NCBI RefSeq assembly: GCF_016917755.1
Contig: NZ_CP070326.1
Span: forward strand, 7,192,001 to 7,256,000
Source: Streptomyces noursei
GTDB lineage: Bacteria > Actinomycetota > Actinomycetes > Streptomycetales > Streptomycetaceae
DNA: 64,000 nucleotides
Reading direction: 5' to 3'
Position 1 is the stretch's first letter. Each line of letters opens with the position of its first letter. Of the stretch, positions 16,807 through 26,089 are shown one piece after another. The notes beneath the pieces are model-generated. The model saw only the letters and a list, made by a program, of their open reading frames with translations. It was not told the origin of the DNA and did no database searches. The translations under genes were made by a program, and so were the position numbers.

Positions 16807-17676
16807 TCAGCCGGTGTTCCGGGTGCGGTACGACCCGTCCGTCGCCTCGCCCACATAACGGGCGCCCGCCGCCCACAGTTTGTCGTGCAGCCGGGCGAAG
16901 ACCTCCGCCGCGCGGCTGCCTGGCCAGTCCTCCGGCAGGAGGGCCGGGGGCAGACCGGGATCCGCATAGGGCAGGCGGCGCCAGGCGTCCAGGGCGAGCA
17001 GGTAGTCGCGGTAGGCCGGCTCGGGGGGCAGCGAGCGGCGTCGGGTCCAGCGGGACAGGACCGGTTCGTGTGCGGTCAGGAAGGCGCGGTGCCCGGCGGC
17101 GAGCGCGTCCAGGTCCCACCAGCGCGCCACGGCCCGCGCGGTGGGCGTGAAACCGGCGTGGGTGCCGGTGAACAGGTCGACGTAGTCGGCCAGTTGCAGT
17201 CGTTCCAGGGTGTGCCGGGTCTCCTCGTAGAGATGGGCGGGGGCGATCCACACACCGGGTGCCGCGGTGCCGAAGCCCAGCCGGGCCAGCCGGGAGCGCA
17301 GCAGATGGCGCTTGTGCCGCTCCTCCTCGGGGACGGAGAAGACGGCCAGGACCCATCCCTCCGGCGAGCCGGCCGGCCGGCCGAATATCCGGCGGTCGCC
17401 GTCCTCCAGCAACTGGCGGCCCGCGTCGGAGAGCCCGTACGCCGCGGCGCCCGCGGGGGTGCGCTCCGGGATCAGCAGTCCACGTCGCTTGAGCCGGGAG
17501 ACCGCCGAGCGCACCGACGGCGGATCCACGCCGAGCACGCCGAGCAGCCGGATCAGTGCGGCCACCGGCACCGGGCCGGGCGCACCGCCGGAGCCTTCCG
17601 TGGTGCCGCGTCCGTAGGCCCCGTAGAAGGTGACGATCAGGGACCGCGGGGTGTGCTGGGCTTGCTCGTCGCTCAC
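16807..17676 (-). CDS. paaX: PaaX family transcriptional repressor
   Basis: Repressor of 289 aa for aromatic-CoA catabolism; PaaX proteins respond to aryl-CoA esters. The N-terminal winged helix (SVRSAVSRLKRRGLLIPER) is followed by the PaaX central domain (WVLAVFSVPEEERHKRHLLRSRLARLGFG...GVWIAP) and its C-terminal domain. It starts 4 bp after the CoA-ligase stop, so it is in that operon. It is the likely binder of the paired elements at 10014 and 19379. Confidence 0.9.
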   Translation of the reverse strand: MSDEQAQHTPRSLIVTFYGAYGRGTTEGSGGAPGPVPVAALIRLLGVLGVDPPSVRSAVSRLKRRGLLIPERTPAGAAAYGLSDAGRQLLEDGDRRIFGRPAGSPEGWVLAVFSVPEEERHKRHLLRSRLARLGFGTAAPGVWIAPAHLYEETRHTLERLQLADYVDLFTGTHAGFTPTARAVARWWDLDALAAGHRAFLTAHEPVLSRWTRRRSLPPEPAYRDYLLALDAWRRLPYADPGLPPALLPEDWPGSRAAEVFARLHDKLWAAGARYVGEATDGSYRTRNTG

Positions 17677-17680
17677 CGGT

Positions 17681-19288
17681 TCACTCTAGATCGCGGTCGC
17701 GCAGCCGGAAGCGCTGGAGCTTGCCGGTCGGGGTGCGGGGCAGCGCGCGGTGGAAGACCACCTCGCGCGGGCACTTGTAGGGCGCTATCTCGGCTTTGAC
17801 GAACGTCCGCAGCGCGGCGACGGTCTCCGCCCCGGGCGGTACGCCGTCCCGCAGCACCACATGGGCGACGACCACCTGGCCGCGCTCCGCGTCGGGCCGC
17901 CCGACCACCGCCGCCTCGGTGACGTCCGGGTGCCGCAGCAGGGCGTCCTCCACCTCGGGGCCGGCGATGTTGTACCCGGCCGAGATGATCATGTCGTCCG
18001 CGCGGGCCACGTAGCGGAAGTAGCCGTCCCGGTCCCGTACGTAGGTGTCGCCGGTGAGGTTCCAGCCGTCGCGGACGTAGGCGGTCTGCCGGGCGTCGGC
18101 CAGGTAGCGGCAGCCGGTCGGGCCGCGGACCGCCAGCAGCCCCGGTTCGCCGTCCGGCACCGGGCGGCCGTCCGGGCCCACCACGCGCGCCTCGAAGCCG
18201 GGCACCGGCAGCCCCGTCGTCCCCGGGCGGATCGCCTCGTCGGCGGCGGACAGGAAGATGTGCAACATCTCGGTGGCGCCGATGCCGTTGATGATTCGCA
18301 GGCCGGTGGCCTCGTACCAGGACCGCCAGGTCGCGGCGGGCAGGTTCTCGCCGGCGGACACACAGCGGCGCAGCGAGCCGAGGTCGTGCCCGTCGAGGTG
18401 CGCCAACATCGTCCGGTAGGCGGTCGGGGCGGTGAACAGCACCGAGATCCGGTGGGCCGCGATGTCGCCGAGCAGCCGTTCCGGCCCGCCCCAGTCGGCC
18501 AGGTACGCCGAGGCGCCGGCGCGCAGCGGGAAGACGACCAGCCCGCCGAGCCCGAAGGTGAAGCCGAGCGGCGGACTGCCGGCGAACACGTCGTCCGGTC
18601 GCGGCCGGAGCACCTGCGCCGAGAAGGTGTCGGCCATGGCGAGCACATCGCGGTGGAAGTGCAGGCACCCCTTGGGGTGGCCGGTGGTGCCCGAGGTGAA
18701 GGCGATCAGCGCGACGTCGTCGGCGGCGGTCGGCACCGCCCGGTACGGCGCGCCGTCGGGCCGGGCGCACCGCGTCAGGTCGTCCGGGCCGTCCCCGCCG
18801 AACGTCGCGATCCGCAGCCCCGGGACCTTCGCCCGGTCCAGATCGGCGACCGCGGCGGCGTCGCACAGCGCGTGCCGTACCCGGGCGATCCGGCAGAAGG
18901 TGGCGAGTTCGTCCGGCCGGTGCGCGGCCAGGACGGTCACCGCCACCGCGCCGGCCTTCATGACGGCGAGCCAGCAGGCGGCCAGCCAGGGCGTGGTGGG
19001 GCCGCGCAGCAGCACGCGGTTGCCGGGTACGACGCCGAGCCGGTCGGTGAGCTGCCGGGCGAGCGCGTCCACCCGCGCCCGCAGCTCCCCGTAGGACCAC
19101 ACCAGGCCGTGTGCGTCGCGGAGCGCGGGCCGGTCCGGGCCCAGCCGGGCGATGGTGCCGTCGAGGAGTTCCGCGCCGCAGTTCAGCCGGTCGGGATAGC
19201 CCAGGTCGGTGAGGTGCGGCCACTGCTCGGGCGGTGGCAGCCGGTCGCGGGTGAAGGTGTCGGTGTGGGCCGAGGACCGTAGCTCCAT
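17681..19288 (-). CDS. 2-aminobenzoate/benzoate-CoA ligase type AMP-dependent synthetase
   Basis: Activates an aromatic acid to its CoA ester with ATP, entry step of the cluster. 535 aa. ATP/AMP motif IAFTSGTTGHPKGCLHF is near residue 174, INGIGATEMLHIF near 290, the GDTYVRDRDGYFRYVARADD hinge region near 400, and the C-terminal catalytic-lysine motif PTGKLQRF at the end. Close similarity in pattern to benzoate-CoA ligases plus the neighbouring 2-aminobenzoyl-CoA oxygenase point to 2-aminobenzoate as substrate; that assignment is inference. Confidence 0.88.
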   Translation of the reverse strand: MELRSSAHTDTFTRDRLPPPEQWPHLTDLGYPDRLNCGAELLDGTIARLGPDRPALRDAHGLVWSYGELRARVDALARQLTDRLGVVPGNRVLLRGPTTPWLAACWLAVMKAGAVAVTVLAAHRPDELATFCRIARVRHALCDAAAVADLDRAKVPGLRIATFGGDGPDDLTRCARPDGAPYRAVPTAADDVALIAFTSGTTGHPKGCLHFHRDVLAMADTFSAQVLRPRPDDVFAGSPPLGFTFGLGGLVVFPLRAGASAYLADWGGPERLLGDIAAHRISVLFTAPTAYRTMLAHLDGHDLGSLRRCVSAGENLPAATWRSWYEATGLRIINGIGATEMLHIFLSAADEAIRPGTTGLPVPGFEARVVGPDGRPVPDGEPGLLAVRGPTGCRYLADARQTAYVRDGWNLTGDTYVRDRDGYFRYVARADDMIISAGYNIAGPEVEDALLRHPDVTEAAVVGRPDAERGQVVVAHVVLRDGVPPGAETVAALRTFVKAEIAPYKCPREVVFHRALPRTPTGKLQRFRLRDRDLE

Positions 19289-19378
19289 GCGGGGTGTGCC
19301 CCCTTGCGCCGGAGGGCCGCCGGGCGGCCGGGGAGGGGTGGAGGACTGCCGTACGGGTCCTCGTCAGCGTAACGTCTT

Positions 19379-19407
19379 CGTGACGGCAGTCAACAGACCG
19401 CGATAGC
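19379..19407 (+). promoter_or_regulatory. Shared regulatory element, copy 2 (acyl-CoA dehydrogenase promoter)
   Basis: Near copy of 10014-10042 (about 26 of 30 aligned positions): CGTGACGGCAGTCA, then CAGACCG, then GATAGC. It lies 52 bp before the dehydrogenase start, in the divergent gap with the CoA ligase, so it could serve both directions. Confidence 0.6.
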
Positions 19408-19459
19408 CGGCCGTGCGGGCCGTCGCCGCGTCCGGTACCGCTACCAGGGGAGCCGCCTC

Positions 19460-20617
19460 GTGACCGCATTCGCGCTGGGACCGGAGGAACAGGAATGGTG
19501 CGCCCGGCTGCGCGCCCGGACGGCCGAACGGTTGCGTCCCCTGGCGGAGGAGGGGCAACCGGGCCGGGTCAACCGCCCGCTGGTCGCCGCCCTCGGCGAA
19601 CTGGGCCTGCTGGCGCGGCTCTTCCCCGACGGCGGTAGCCCGCGGGCGCTGGACCTGTGCCTGCTGCGGGAGTCGCTGGCCCAGGAGTGCACGGAGGCGG
19701 AGACCGCCCTGGCGCTCCAGGGGTTGGGGACCTGCCCGATCGTGCAGTCCGGGACGGACGCCCAACGGGCCCGCTGGCTGCCGGAGGTGACCGCCGGCCG
19801 GGCGGTCGCGGCCTTCGCGCTGAGCGAGCCGGGCGCGGGTTCGGACGCCGCGGCGCTCGCGCTGGCCGCCGAGCCCGACGGCCCCGGCCGCTGGCGGCTG
19901 TCCGGCGAGAAGTGCTGGATCTCCAACGCCCCCGAGGCCGACTTCGCCACGGTCTTCGCCCGCACCGGCGGCGCCGACGGGGCCCGCGGCATCACCGCCT
20001 TCCTCGTCCCCGCCGACCGCCCGGGGCTGGGCGGCGAGCCGCTGGACATGCTCAGCCCGCACCCGATCGGCACTCTGGTCTTCGACGGCACCCCGGTGAC
20101 CGGCGCCGACGTGCTCGGCGAAGTGGGCGGCGGGTTCGGGGTGGCGATGCGCAGCCTGAACCTCTTCCGGCCGAGCGTGGGCGCGTTCGCGGTCGGCATG
20201 GCGCAGGCCGCGCTGGACGCCGCGCTGGTGCACGCCGGTACGCGCACCGCGTTCGGCGGGCCGCTCAAGGACCTCCAGTCCGTCGGCCACCGGCTCGCCG
20301 AGATGGCCACCCGCGTCGAGGCCGCCCGGCTCCTGGTCTACGCGGCGGCCGCCGCCTACGACCGCGGCGCCCCGGACATCGCCCGCCGCGCGGCGATGGC
20401 CAAGCTCCTGGCCACCGAGACCGCCCAGTACGTCGTCGACGCCGCCGTCCAGATCCACGGCGCCCGCGCCCTGCGCCGCGGCCACCTCCTGGAACACCTC
20501 TACCGCGAGGTCCGCGCCCCCCGCATCTACGAGGGCGCCACGGAGGTCCAACGCTCCCTCATCGCCAAGGAGTTGTACCGCAACGCCGACCGACGCCCGA
20601 CGGTCGTCGACACCTGA
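19460..20617 (+). CDS. Acyl-CoA dehydrogenase family protein
   Basis: FAD-dependent CoA-ester dehydrogenase of 385 aa, full family length. Signature stretches are AFALSEPGAGSDAAAL (near residue 117), the substrate/FAD segment KCWISNAPEADF, and the C-terminal signature YEGATEVQRSLIAKELYR. It probably oxidizes an alicyclic intermediate after the dearomatizing monooxygenase/reductase. Divergent from the ligase-paaX operon and preceded by the element shared with the hydratase operon. ATG/GTG choice: GTG 19460 follows GGGGAGCC. Confidence 0.9.
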   Translation: MTAFALGPEEQEWCARLRARTAERLRPLAEEGQPGRVNRPLVAALGELGLLARLFPDGGSPRALDLCLLRESLAQECTEAETALALQGLGTCPIVQSGTDAQRARWLPEVTAGRAVAAFALSEPGAGSDAAALALAAEPDGPGRWRLSGEKCWISNAPEADFATVFARTGGADGARGITAFLVPADRPGLGGEPLDMLSPHPIGTLVFDGTPVTGADVLGEVGGGFGVAMRSLNLFRPSVGAFAVGMAQAALDAALVHAGTRTAFGGPLKDLQSVGHRLAEMATRVEAARLLVYAAAAAYDRGAPDIARRAAMAKLLATETAQYVVDAAVQIHGARALRRGHLLEHLYREVRAPRIYEGATEVQRSLIAKELYRNADRRPTVVDT

Positions 20618-20692
20618 CCGACGCCGGCCGGGCCGCGCCACCACCGGTCCGGACCCGTGCGCCGGTCCGCCCGCCGATCGTCTGGCGGATGT

Positions 20693-20840
20693 TCAGATGT
20701 CCCGGAAGGGACCAGGCAGCCCGGTGACCTGCGGCGATGGCTGGCTGCGGGGCGCTGACCTGCACTCATGCCCTTGCGGTTGTTTCACGCTCGTGCCCGT
20801 TGATGCAGCCGGGAGTCCCAGAAAAGTCCCGGGGGACTCC
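20693..20840. repeat. 148-bp dispersed repeat, copy A
   Basis: Aligns without a single gap to 33453-33600 (about 80 percent identical, same orientation). Both copies contain TGTTTCACG and GTCCCAGAAAAGTCCC. On the minus strand both read ESPGTFLGLPAAS, a VKQP-GH block, and the same end FRDI-stop. The surrounding 20618-21146 stretch holds no recognizable gene. Confidence 0.8.
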
Positions 20841-21146
20841 CCGTGCCGACGGCCACTCATTCGGCTCCATGCAGGGTGAGGGGGTGCGGTGTGGGCGGGT
20901 CTCGTACGTCGGTGGTCTCCCGTGAACGAACGGCAGCGCGTGCTCCTCGAACGACTCCCGCCTGCAACGGGGAGAACGGGTACGTCAGCGAGAAGCGGCA
21001 CATCGACTGCGGGCCACGCCGCCTGCGCGGGGAGGACCTCCTGGTGTGCCCCTTCTTCGTTGGGTTCGGGCCATCATCGCGACTGATCTCGGTCGGCAGT
21101 GGGCCCCGTGAGATCTGGCGGGGCCTACGGGTTGTGCGGTGCTGAG

Positions 21147-21516
21147 ACCGACGCCGCGGGCAGCCGGTTCCCGCTGCTGAAGAACGCCCACGCCGGCGGG
21201 CACTTGTGGAACGACCTGACCGGCTGGAGAGGCGACCCCCACCTGAGCCCGTTCCACCTCGCCAGCTACGTCGCCATCGGCGGCGGCTTCTGGCTGATCG
21301 CCGCCGCCTGGCGCGTCCTGCACACCGCCGTCCAGCACGACGCCCTGGCCACCACCGGCCCCTACGCCCGCGTCCGGCACCCGCAGTACGACGGCCTGCT
21401 CCTGGTCATGATCGGGTTCCTGCTCCAGTGGCCCACCCTCCCCACCCTGATCATGTTCCCGATCCTGGTCTACGTGTACATCCGACTGGCCCGCAGCGAG
21501 GAACTTGCAGCGTTGT
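21147..21516 (+). pseudogene. Isoprenylcysteine carboxyl methyltransferase-like membrane protein fragment
   Basis: The frame encodes SPFHLASYVAIGGGFWLIAAAWRVLH, TGPYARVRHPQYDG and then two hydrophobic segments, the core of the ICMT/PEMT-like membrane methyltransferase family. The usual N-terminal helices are missing and the expected C-terminus after LARSEE is lost, the frame running on into unrelated sequence to 21677. Truncated at both ends. Confidence 0.65.
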
Positions 21517-21673
21517 TTACGCGGCTGGCGGGTGGCCCGGCACACTGTGCCCGCAGGAAAGAAGTCGAGTGGTTGATCAACCGGTCGCACACTACCGAGC
21601 CGTGTCCACGCACTTCGACCAGAGGACGCACGCCTTTCAGGCAGCGTGACGGTTGCCACCGTACGACTCCTGA

Positions 21674-22258
21674 CTAGCCGCCCACCAGCGCGCCCACCAG
21701 ACGCGTCATAGAGGGGCGCGGGTCAGGCGTGCCCGGCCAACTGGTCATCAGGAGGTGGTGGGCGGTGCCGACGACGGCAAGGGCCACCGTGGCCGGGTCG
21801 ACGGTCTCGGCCACCCGGCCAAGTCCCCGCTCGGCCTTCAGATAGCCGGTGATGGCCTCTTGGATCGCGGTGAAGCCGGCCGCCCCGCCTTCCAGGGCCT
21901 CGCGGATGCGCGCTGTGGCGGCGGGGCGGGTCATGGCCAGGCCCGAGATGGCGGGACCGCCGGAGTCGAACAGCGCGAGGGCGACGGCCTCAAGGTTCCG
22001 TGCCACCGTGCCCTGACCGGTGAGCCCCGACAGTTCCTGTGCCTGTGCCGCCGTCCGCGCGAACCGGTCGAGACAGAGCTCGGCCACGAACTCGTCGAAC
22101 CCCGCGAAGTGCGCGTGCAACAGCCCCTTGGCGCAGCCTGCTTCGGTCGTGACGGACCTGCTGGTGAGCGCGCCGGGCCCATCCCTTTCGACGACGCGCT
22201 CAGCGGCCGCGAACAGCCGTTCGCGTACGTCCGGCGTCGTCACTCCACGCGGTGACAT
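21674..22258 (-). CDS. TetR family transcriptional regulator
   Basis: Repressor of 194 aa with HTH ALTSRSVTTEAGCAKGLLHAHF and an all-alpha ligand domain. ATG 22258 is chosen for the purine-rich GGAAGAGAGAG upstream and for homology beginning there. Divergent from the methyltransferase at 22396; the gap has a perfect 14-bp inverted repeat that is the obvious operator for both genes. Confidence 0.87.
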   Translation of the reverse strand: MSPRGVTTPDVRERLFAAAERVVERDGPGALTSRSVTTEAGCAKGLLHAHFAGFDEFVAELCLDRFARTAAQAQELSGLTGQGTVARNLEAVALALFDSGGPAISGLAMTRPAATARIREALEGGAAGFTAIQEAITGYLKAERGLGRVAETVDPATVALAVVGTAHHLLMTSWPGTPDPRPSMTRLVGALVGG

Positions 22259-22331
22259 GGGCTCTCTCTTCCGTTCTGCCTCCGTCGCCCTATGGGGCCA
22301 ACTTCTTGGATGGTATCGGGGATTGCCAGTT

Positions 22332-22366
22332 TGGGCATGCGCCCATACTGTTTGGGCGCATGCCCA
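22332..22366. promoter_or_regulatory. Perfect 14-bp inverted repeat, TetR operator
   Basis: TGGGCATGCGCCCA (22332-22345) and TGGGCGCATGCCCA (22353-22366) are exact reverse complements with a 7-bp spacer. Each arm also contains the palindrome GCATGC. It sits centrally between the TetR and methyltransferase genes. Confidence 0.85.
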
Positions 22367-22395
22367 TTCTCCGTCGTCCACCACAGGAGGCACCC

Positions 22396-23262
22396 GTGCC
22401 GGACATCGTCAACACCGAGCAGGCGCAGGCATGGAACGGTCCCGAAGGAGTCCACTGGGCCCGTCACCAGGACCGCTGGAACGCCGTGAACGAGGGCTTC
22501 AACGAGCCGCTCCTCGACGCCGCCGGAATCACCGGGGACCACCAGACTCTCGACCTCGGCTGCGGCTCCGGGCAGACCACGCGCCTGGCGGCGCTCCGGG
22601 CGCCCCAAGGGCGCGCGCTGGGCCTCGACCTGTCCGGCCCGATGCTGGCCGAGGCCCGGGCCCGCGCAGAGCAGGAGGGCATCGGCAACGCCTCCTTCAC
22701 GCAAGGCGACGCGCAGGCGCACCCTTTCGAGGCGGGCGCGTTCGACGCGGCGATCAGCCGCTACGGGGTGATGTTCTTCGCCGACCCCGTAGCGGCATTC
22801 GGCAACGTCTGCCGGGCGCTGCGCCCCGGCGGGCGCCTGGCATTCGTCTGCCCGGCCGATGCCACGCTCAACGACTGGGTGACGGCGGTGGCAGCGCTGC
22901 GCGACTTCCTGCCGGTCGGCGACTTCGGACGGCCGGGGCTGCCCGGCATGTTCTCGCTGGCCGCCCCGGATCGCATCCGCGACGTCCTCACCGCGGCCGG
23001 CTTCACCGGCGTCACCGTCAACCAGTCGCAGGCGTACGGGACATGGGGGCATGGAGCCGAGGACGCGGCAGAGTTCCTGCTGGGAACGGGACCCGGTCGC
23101 CACCTGATGGAGCAGGCCGACGCGACCGCACGGGCCCGCGCCCACCGCGCCCTGACGGACCGTCTGCGCGACCACGAGGCGGCGGACGGCGCGGTCCGAC
23201 TGCGCAGCACGTCATGGCTGGTCACGGCGGACCGTCCGGCTGTTCCGTCAGAAGCGCCCTAG
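22396..23262 (+). CDS. Class I SAM-dependent methyltransferase
   Basis: Small-molecule methyltransferase of 288 aa. Motif I is LDLGCGSGQTTRLAA near residue 52, acidic motif II follows in LGLDLSGPM, and FDAAISRYGVMFFADP is motif IV. GTG 22396 follows AGGAGG with 5-bp spacing. The N-terminus VNTEQAQAWNG-EGVHWARHQDRWDAVN is typical of an actinobacterial subgroup. Control by the divergent TetR through the 22332-22366 operator suggests a detoxifying role for an unknown compound. Confidence 0.88.
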   Translation: MPDIVNTEQAQAWNGPEGVHWARHQDRWNAVNEGFNEPLLDAAGITGDHQTLDLGCGSGQTTRLAALRAPQGRALGLDLSGPMLAEARARAEQEGIGNASFTQGDAQAHPFEAGAFDAAISRYGVMFFADPVAAFGNVCRALRPGGRLAFVCPADATLNDWVTAVAALRDFLPVGDFGRPGLPGMFSLAAPDRIRDVLTAAGFTGVTVNQSQAYGTWGHGAEDAAEFLLGTGPGRHLMEQADATARARAHRALTDRLRDHEAADGAVRLRSTSWLVTADRPAVPSEAP

Positions 23263-23700
23263 CCAGGCCGTTTCGTTGGGATCACCGGGTGGGCCAGAGG
23301 AACCCTCAGGCCCGGGTAGTGGGCGTAGGCGACGGCGACGGCGGTGACCATCAGGAACGACGGGGCGATGAAGGCGAGCGCGGTTGCCGCTGCCCCGAGC
23401 ACGCCCCGCCTGAGGTAGCCGACCCACATGGCGACCTGCGCGGCCAGCGGGCCGGGCATGGTCTGTTCGAGGGCAACGCCGTTGAGGAAATCCTGTTTGG
23501 CGATCCAGCCGCGCTTCTCCACCAGGCCACGCTGCATGTAACCGACCACGGCGATGGGCCCGCCGAACCCGAGCGTGCCCAGGCGCAGGAAGGAGTGCAG
23601 CACGGTGGCGAAGCCCGGGTCGCCCGTTGCTGTGGCCGTGGCTCGTGCGGGGGTCTCGGTGTCGCCTGTGCTGCCGGGCGTCGACGGGTCCTCGGAGCGT
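23259..23700 (-). pseudogene. Chromate transporter (ChrA-like), N-terminal fragment
   Basis: Encodes VLHSFLRLGTLGFGGPIAVVGYMQRGLVEK, ALEQTMPGPLAAQVAMWVGYLRRG and one further helix, the start of a chromate ion transporter. It then diverges at VPLAHPVIPTKRPG and stops, lacking most of the first and all of the second domain. No good start codon is seen upstream. It butts directly against the methyltransferase 3' end, marking a deletion junction. Confidence 0.7.
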
Positions 23701-23761
23701 ATGCGGGAACTGTCGCCACGGTTGCACTTCTCGATCAATGGGCCCTCGGCTGGTCGCCCTG

Positions 23762-24136
23762 TCAGATGGTGATGACGTTGACCGCCAGCGAAGCGAGGGT
23801 GGCGAGGGCCCGGGTCTGGGCGTAGCGGCGTGGTTCTGCCGAGGGGCGGACGTCGGCGTAGAGGCTGAGGAAGACGTACGTGAGGACGGGGGCGGCCCAG
23901 TCGTTGGCGGAGAAGCCCGGCAGGCCGTCCGTGTTCAGCTGCGTCATGTTCGCCGAGGTCCGCCACAGGTAGACGGAGGCCGCGGACAGCACCGCGACCG
24001 CGGCCATGTCGGGCCATGCGTTCCGGGGAAGCCGCCAGGCCGCCACAGCCAGCGCGAGAGCGCCGGTGACGGCGGCGGTCAGCGCGATGTGGGCGGAGCT
24101 GAATGTTTCGGGCGACGAGGCGATGACGAGGGCCAT
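23762..24136 (-). CDS. Hypothetical membrane protein
   Basis: Protein of 124 aa with about three hydrophobic segments (ALTAAVTGALALAVAAW, DMAAVAVLSAASVYLW, WAAPVLTYVFLSLYAD). ATG 24136 begins the compact reading MALVIASSPETFSS. No family recognized. It lies between the broken chromate transporter gene and the sensor kinase gene, on the same strand as both. Confidence 0.55.
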   Translation of the reverse strand: MALVIASSPETFSSAHIALTAAVTGALALAVAAWRLPRNAWPDMAAVAVLSAASVYLWRTSANMTQLNTDGLPGFSANDWAAPVLTYVFLSLYADVRPSAEPRRYAQTRALATLASLAVNVITI

Positions 24137-24231
24137 GGCGTGATCCCGGGGGGCTCGTGCGGATGGTCGGACGAGGTGGGTGAAGCCAAGTCGGCTGAAT
24201 GCAACCAGGGTTGCCTGGTGCTTGGGGTGCA

Positions 24232-25314
24232 TCAAGCGGGCCTGGGTGGCGGTGGAAGGGTGGGGAAGGCGATCCATACGACGGCGCCGCCGTCGGGGTG
24301 GTTGTAGGCGCCGTACCCGCCGCCGGCGGCGCGGGCGATGGCGGCGGTGATGGCCAGTCCGAGGCCGGTTCCGCTGGTGGCGCGGGAGCGGTCGGCCTGG
24401 GTGAAGCGGTCGAAGGCGTGCGGGAGGAAGTCGGGCGGGAAGCCGGGGCCGTGATCGCGTACCTCAATGCGGACCGACTTCTCGTATGGCCGAGCTGTCA
24501 CTTCCATGGGACCCTGGCCGTGCTGCTGGGCGTTGTGGATCAGGTTCGTCACCGCCCGCTCCAGGCGGTCGTGTGGGACGGCGGCAGTCAGTCCGTCGGG
24601 GCAGCCGACGGTGACGGCCTTGCCGGGAGAGCCGTTGCGCAGGCGGGCCGCCACACGATGCAGAAGCCGCGCCAGGTCGGGCACGGCCGACCCGGTGGGG
24701 GTGGTGTCGCGGCGGTCGGTGCGGGCCAGGAGCAGCAGGTCCTCGGAGAGCTGGACGAGCCGTTCGGTCTCCTCGTGCGCGGAGACGAGGGCGGCGCGTA
24801 GCTCGGTGGCGTCGCGGGGGTGCCGAAGGGCGAGTTCGATCTCGGTGCGCAACAGGCTGAGCGGGGTGCGCAGTTCGTGGCTGGCGTCGGCGACGAAGAG
24901 CCGCTCGTGGTCCAGGGCGGTCTGCAGGCGGGTGAGCATGTCGTTGAGGGTGGTGGCGAGGCGGGCGATCTCGTCGCGGCTGGGCGGTACGTCGAGGCGG
25001 TGGCCGGGGGTGTCCTCGGTGACGGCGGCGGCCTGGGTGCGCATGCGTTCCACCGGGCGCAGCGCCGCGGCGGCGAGAACGTAGGCGCCGAGGGTGGCCA
25101 GCACGAGGACGATCGGCAGGGCGGTGACCAGTTCGCGCACCAGGTCGTCGAGGGCTTCCTGCTGGGCCTGGCGGGCGATGCCGGTGACGGCGCCGTATTC
25201 GCTCTGGGACTCGCGGAAGCGGCTGAGGGTGAGGTAGCCGGCGCCGGCCAGGACCAGGGCCATCACGGCGGCGAAGATCGCGGTGAGGCGGATGCGGAGC
25301 GGGATGCGGTTCAT
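24232..25314 (-). CDS. Sensor histidine kinase
   Basis: Membrane sensor of a two-component system, 360 aa. Two transmembrane segments (residues about 7-27 and 62-85) flank a very short outer loop; a HAMP domain follows, then the phosphoacceptor ADASHELRTPLSLL near residue 155, N-box NLIHNAQQH and G-box GTGLGLAI. The short sensor loop suggests sensing in or near the membrane. The start overlaps the regulator stop by ATGA (25311-25314). Confidence 0.92.
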   Translation of the reverse strand: MNRIPLRIRLTAIFAAVMALVLAGAGYLTLSRFRESQSEYGAVTGIARQAQQEALDDLVRELVTALPIVLVLATLGAYVLAAAALRPVERMRTQAAAVTEDTPGHRLDVPPSRDEIARLATTLNDMLTRLQTALDHERLFVADASHELRTPLSLLRTEIELALRHPRDATELRAALVSAHEETERLVQLSEDLLLLARTDRRDTTPTGSAVPDLARLLHRVAARLRNGSPGKAVTVGCPDGLTAAVPHDRLERAVTNLIHNAQQHGQGPMEVTARPYEKSVRIEVRDHGPGFPPDFLPHAFDRFTQADRSRATSGTGLGLAITAAIARAAGGGYGAYNHPDGGAVVWIAFPTLPPPPRPA

Positions 25315-26027
25315 GGCGTGCGGGTTCGTGACGTGCGGTGGGTGGTGGTGCGTCCGCCGTCGCGGCGGATCCGGTATCCGGCGCCGCGGACGGTCTCGAC
25401 GGCCCGGGTGCCGTAGGGGCGGTCGATCTTGTCGCGCAGGGCCTTGATGTGGGCGTCGACGACGTTGGAGCCGGGACTGGTTCCCAGGTCCCAACAGTGC
25501 TCGACGAGCATGGCGCGAGTCAGGACGGTGCCGGGGCGGCGCAGCAGGGCTTCGAGAAGGGCGTACTCCTTGCCGGTCAGGGGGATCTCTTCGGCGCCGC
25601 GCCGCACCGTCCGAGTGGCCGGGTCCAGTGACAGGTCGCCGGCCGTGAGGGTGGCCGGGCGCTCGAACGGGCCATGGCGGATCAGCACCCGCAGTCGCGC
25701 GAAGAGTTCCTCCAGGCTGAACGGTTTGGTCAGGTAGTCGTCCGCTCCGCCGTCCAGGCCGCGCACCCGGTCGGCGACTGCGTCCTTGGCGGTGAGCATC
25801 AGCACGGGCAGCCAGATGCCGCGCCTGCGCAGGGTCGCGCAGACCTCGAAGCCGTCCAGGCCGGGCAGCATCACGTCCAGCACCATCGCGTCGTAGGTGG
25901 CCACGTCGGTGAGGGCGAGGGCCTGTGGGCCGTCGGCGGCCACATCGACGGCATAGCCCTCCTCGGTCAGGGCCCGGCGCAGCAGGTCCCGCATCTTGGG
26001 CTCGTCCTCGACCACCAGGATCCGCAT
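25311..26027 (-). CDS. OmpR-family response regulator
   Basis: DNA-binding regulator of 238 aa. The receiver has the acidic pair in VEDEPKM, phospho-accepting Asp in AMVLDVMLPGLDGFEV and Lys in KPFSLEEL. The C-terminal winged helix has LTGKEYALLEALLRRPGTVLTR. Co-transcribed with the kinase. The divergent gap upstream carries phased ATGAAG repeats (26090-26143) suited to two head-to-head dimers. Confidence 0.93.
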   Translation of the reverse strand: MRILVVEDEPKMRDLLRRALTEEGYAVDVAADGPQALALTDVATYDAMVLDVMLPGLDGFEVCATLRRRGIWLPVLMLTAKDAVADRVRGLDGGADDYLTKPFSLEELFARLRVLIRHGPFERPATLTAGDLSLDPATRTVRRGAEEIPLTGKEYALLEALLRRPGTVLTRAMLVEHCWDLGTSPGSNVVDAHIKALRDKIDRPYGTRAVETVRGAGYRIRRDGGRTTTHRTSRTRTP

Positions 26028-26089
26028 CGCACCGTCCCTCGTCCGCCGCTGCCGCGTACGTTGTCGTGCCTTTCACGATCCTTGCCTCT

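Noticed and set aside
17750..19282. 510-codon frame on the plus strand
   Set aside because: Complementary to the CoA ligase, with Gly/Arg/Val-rich composition and no domain; GC-bias shadow.
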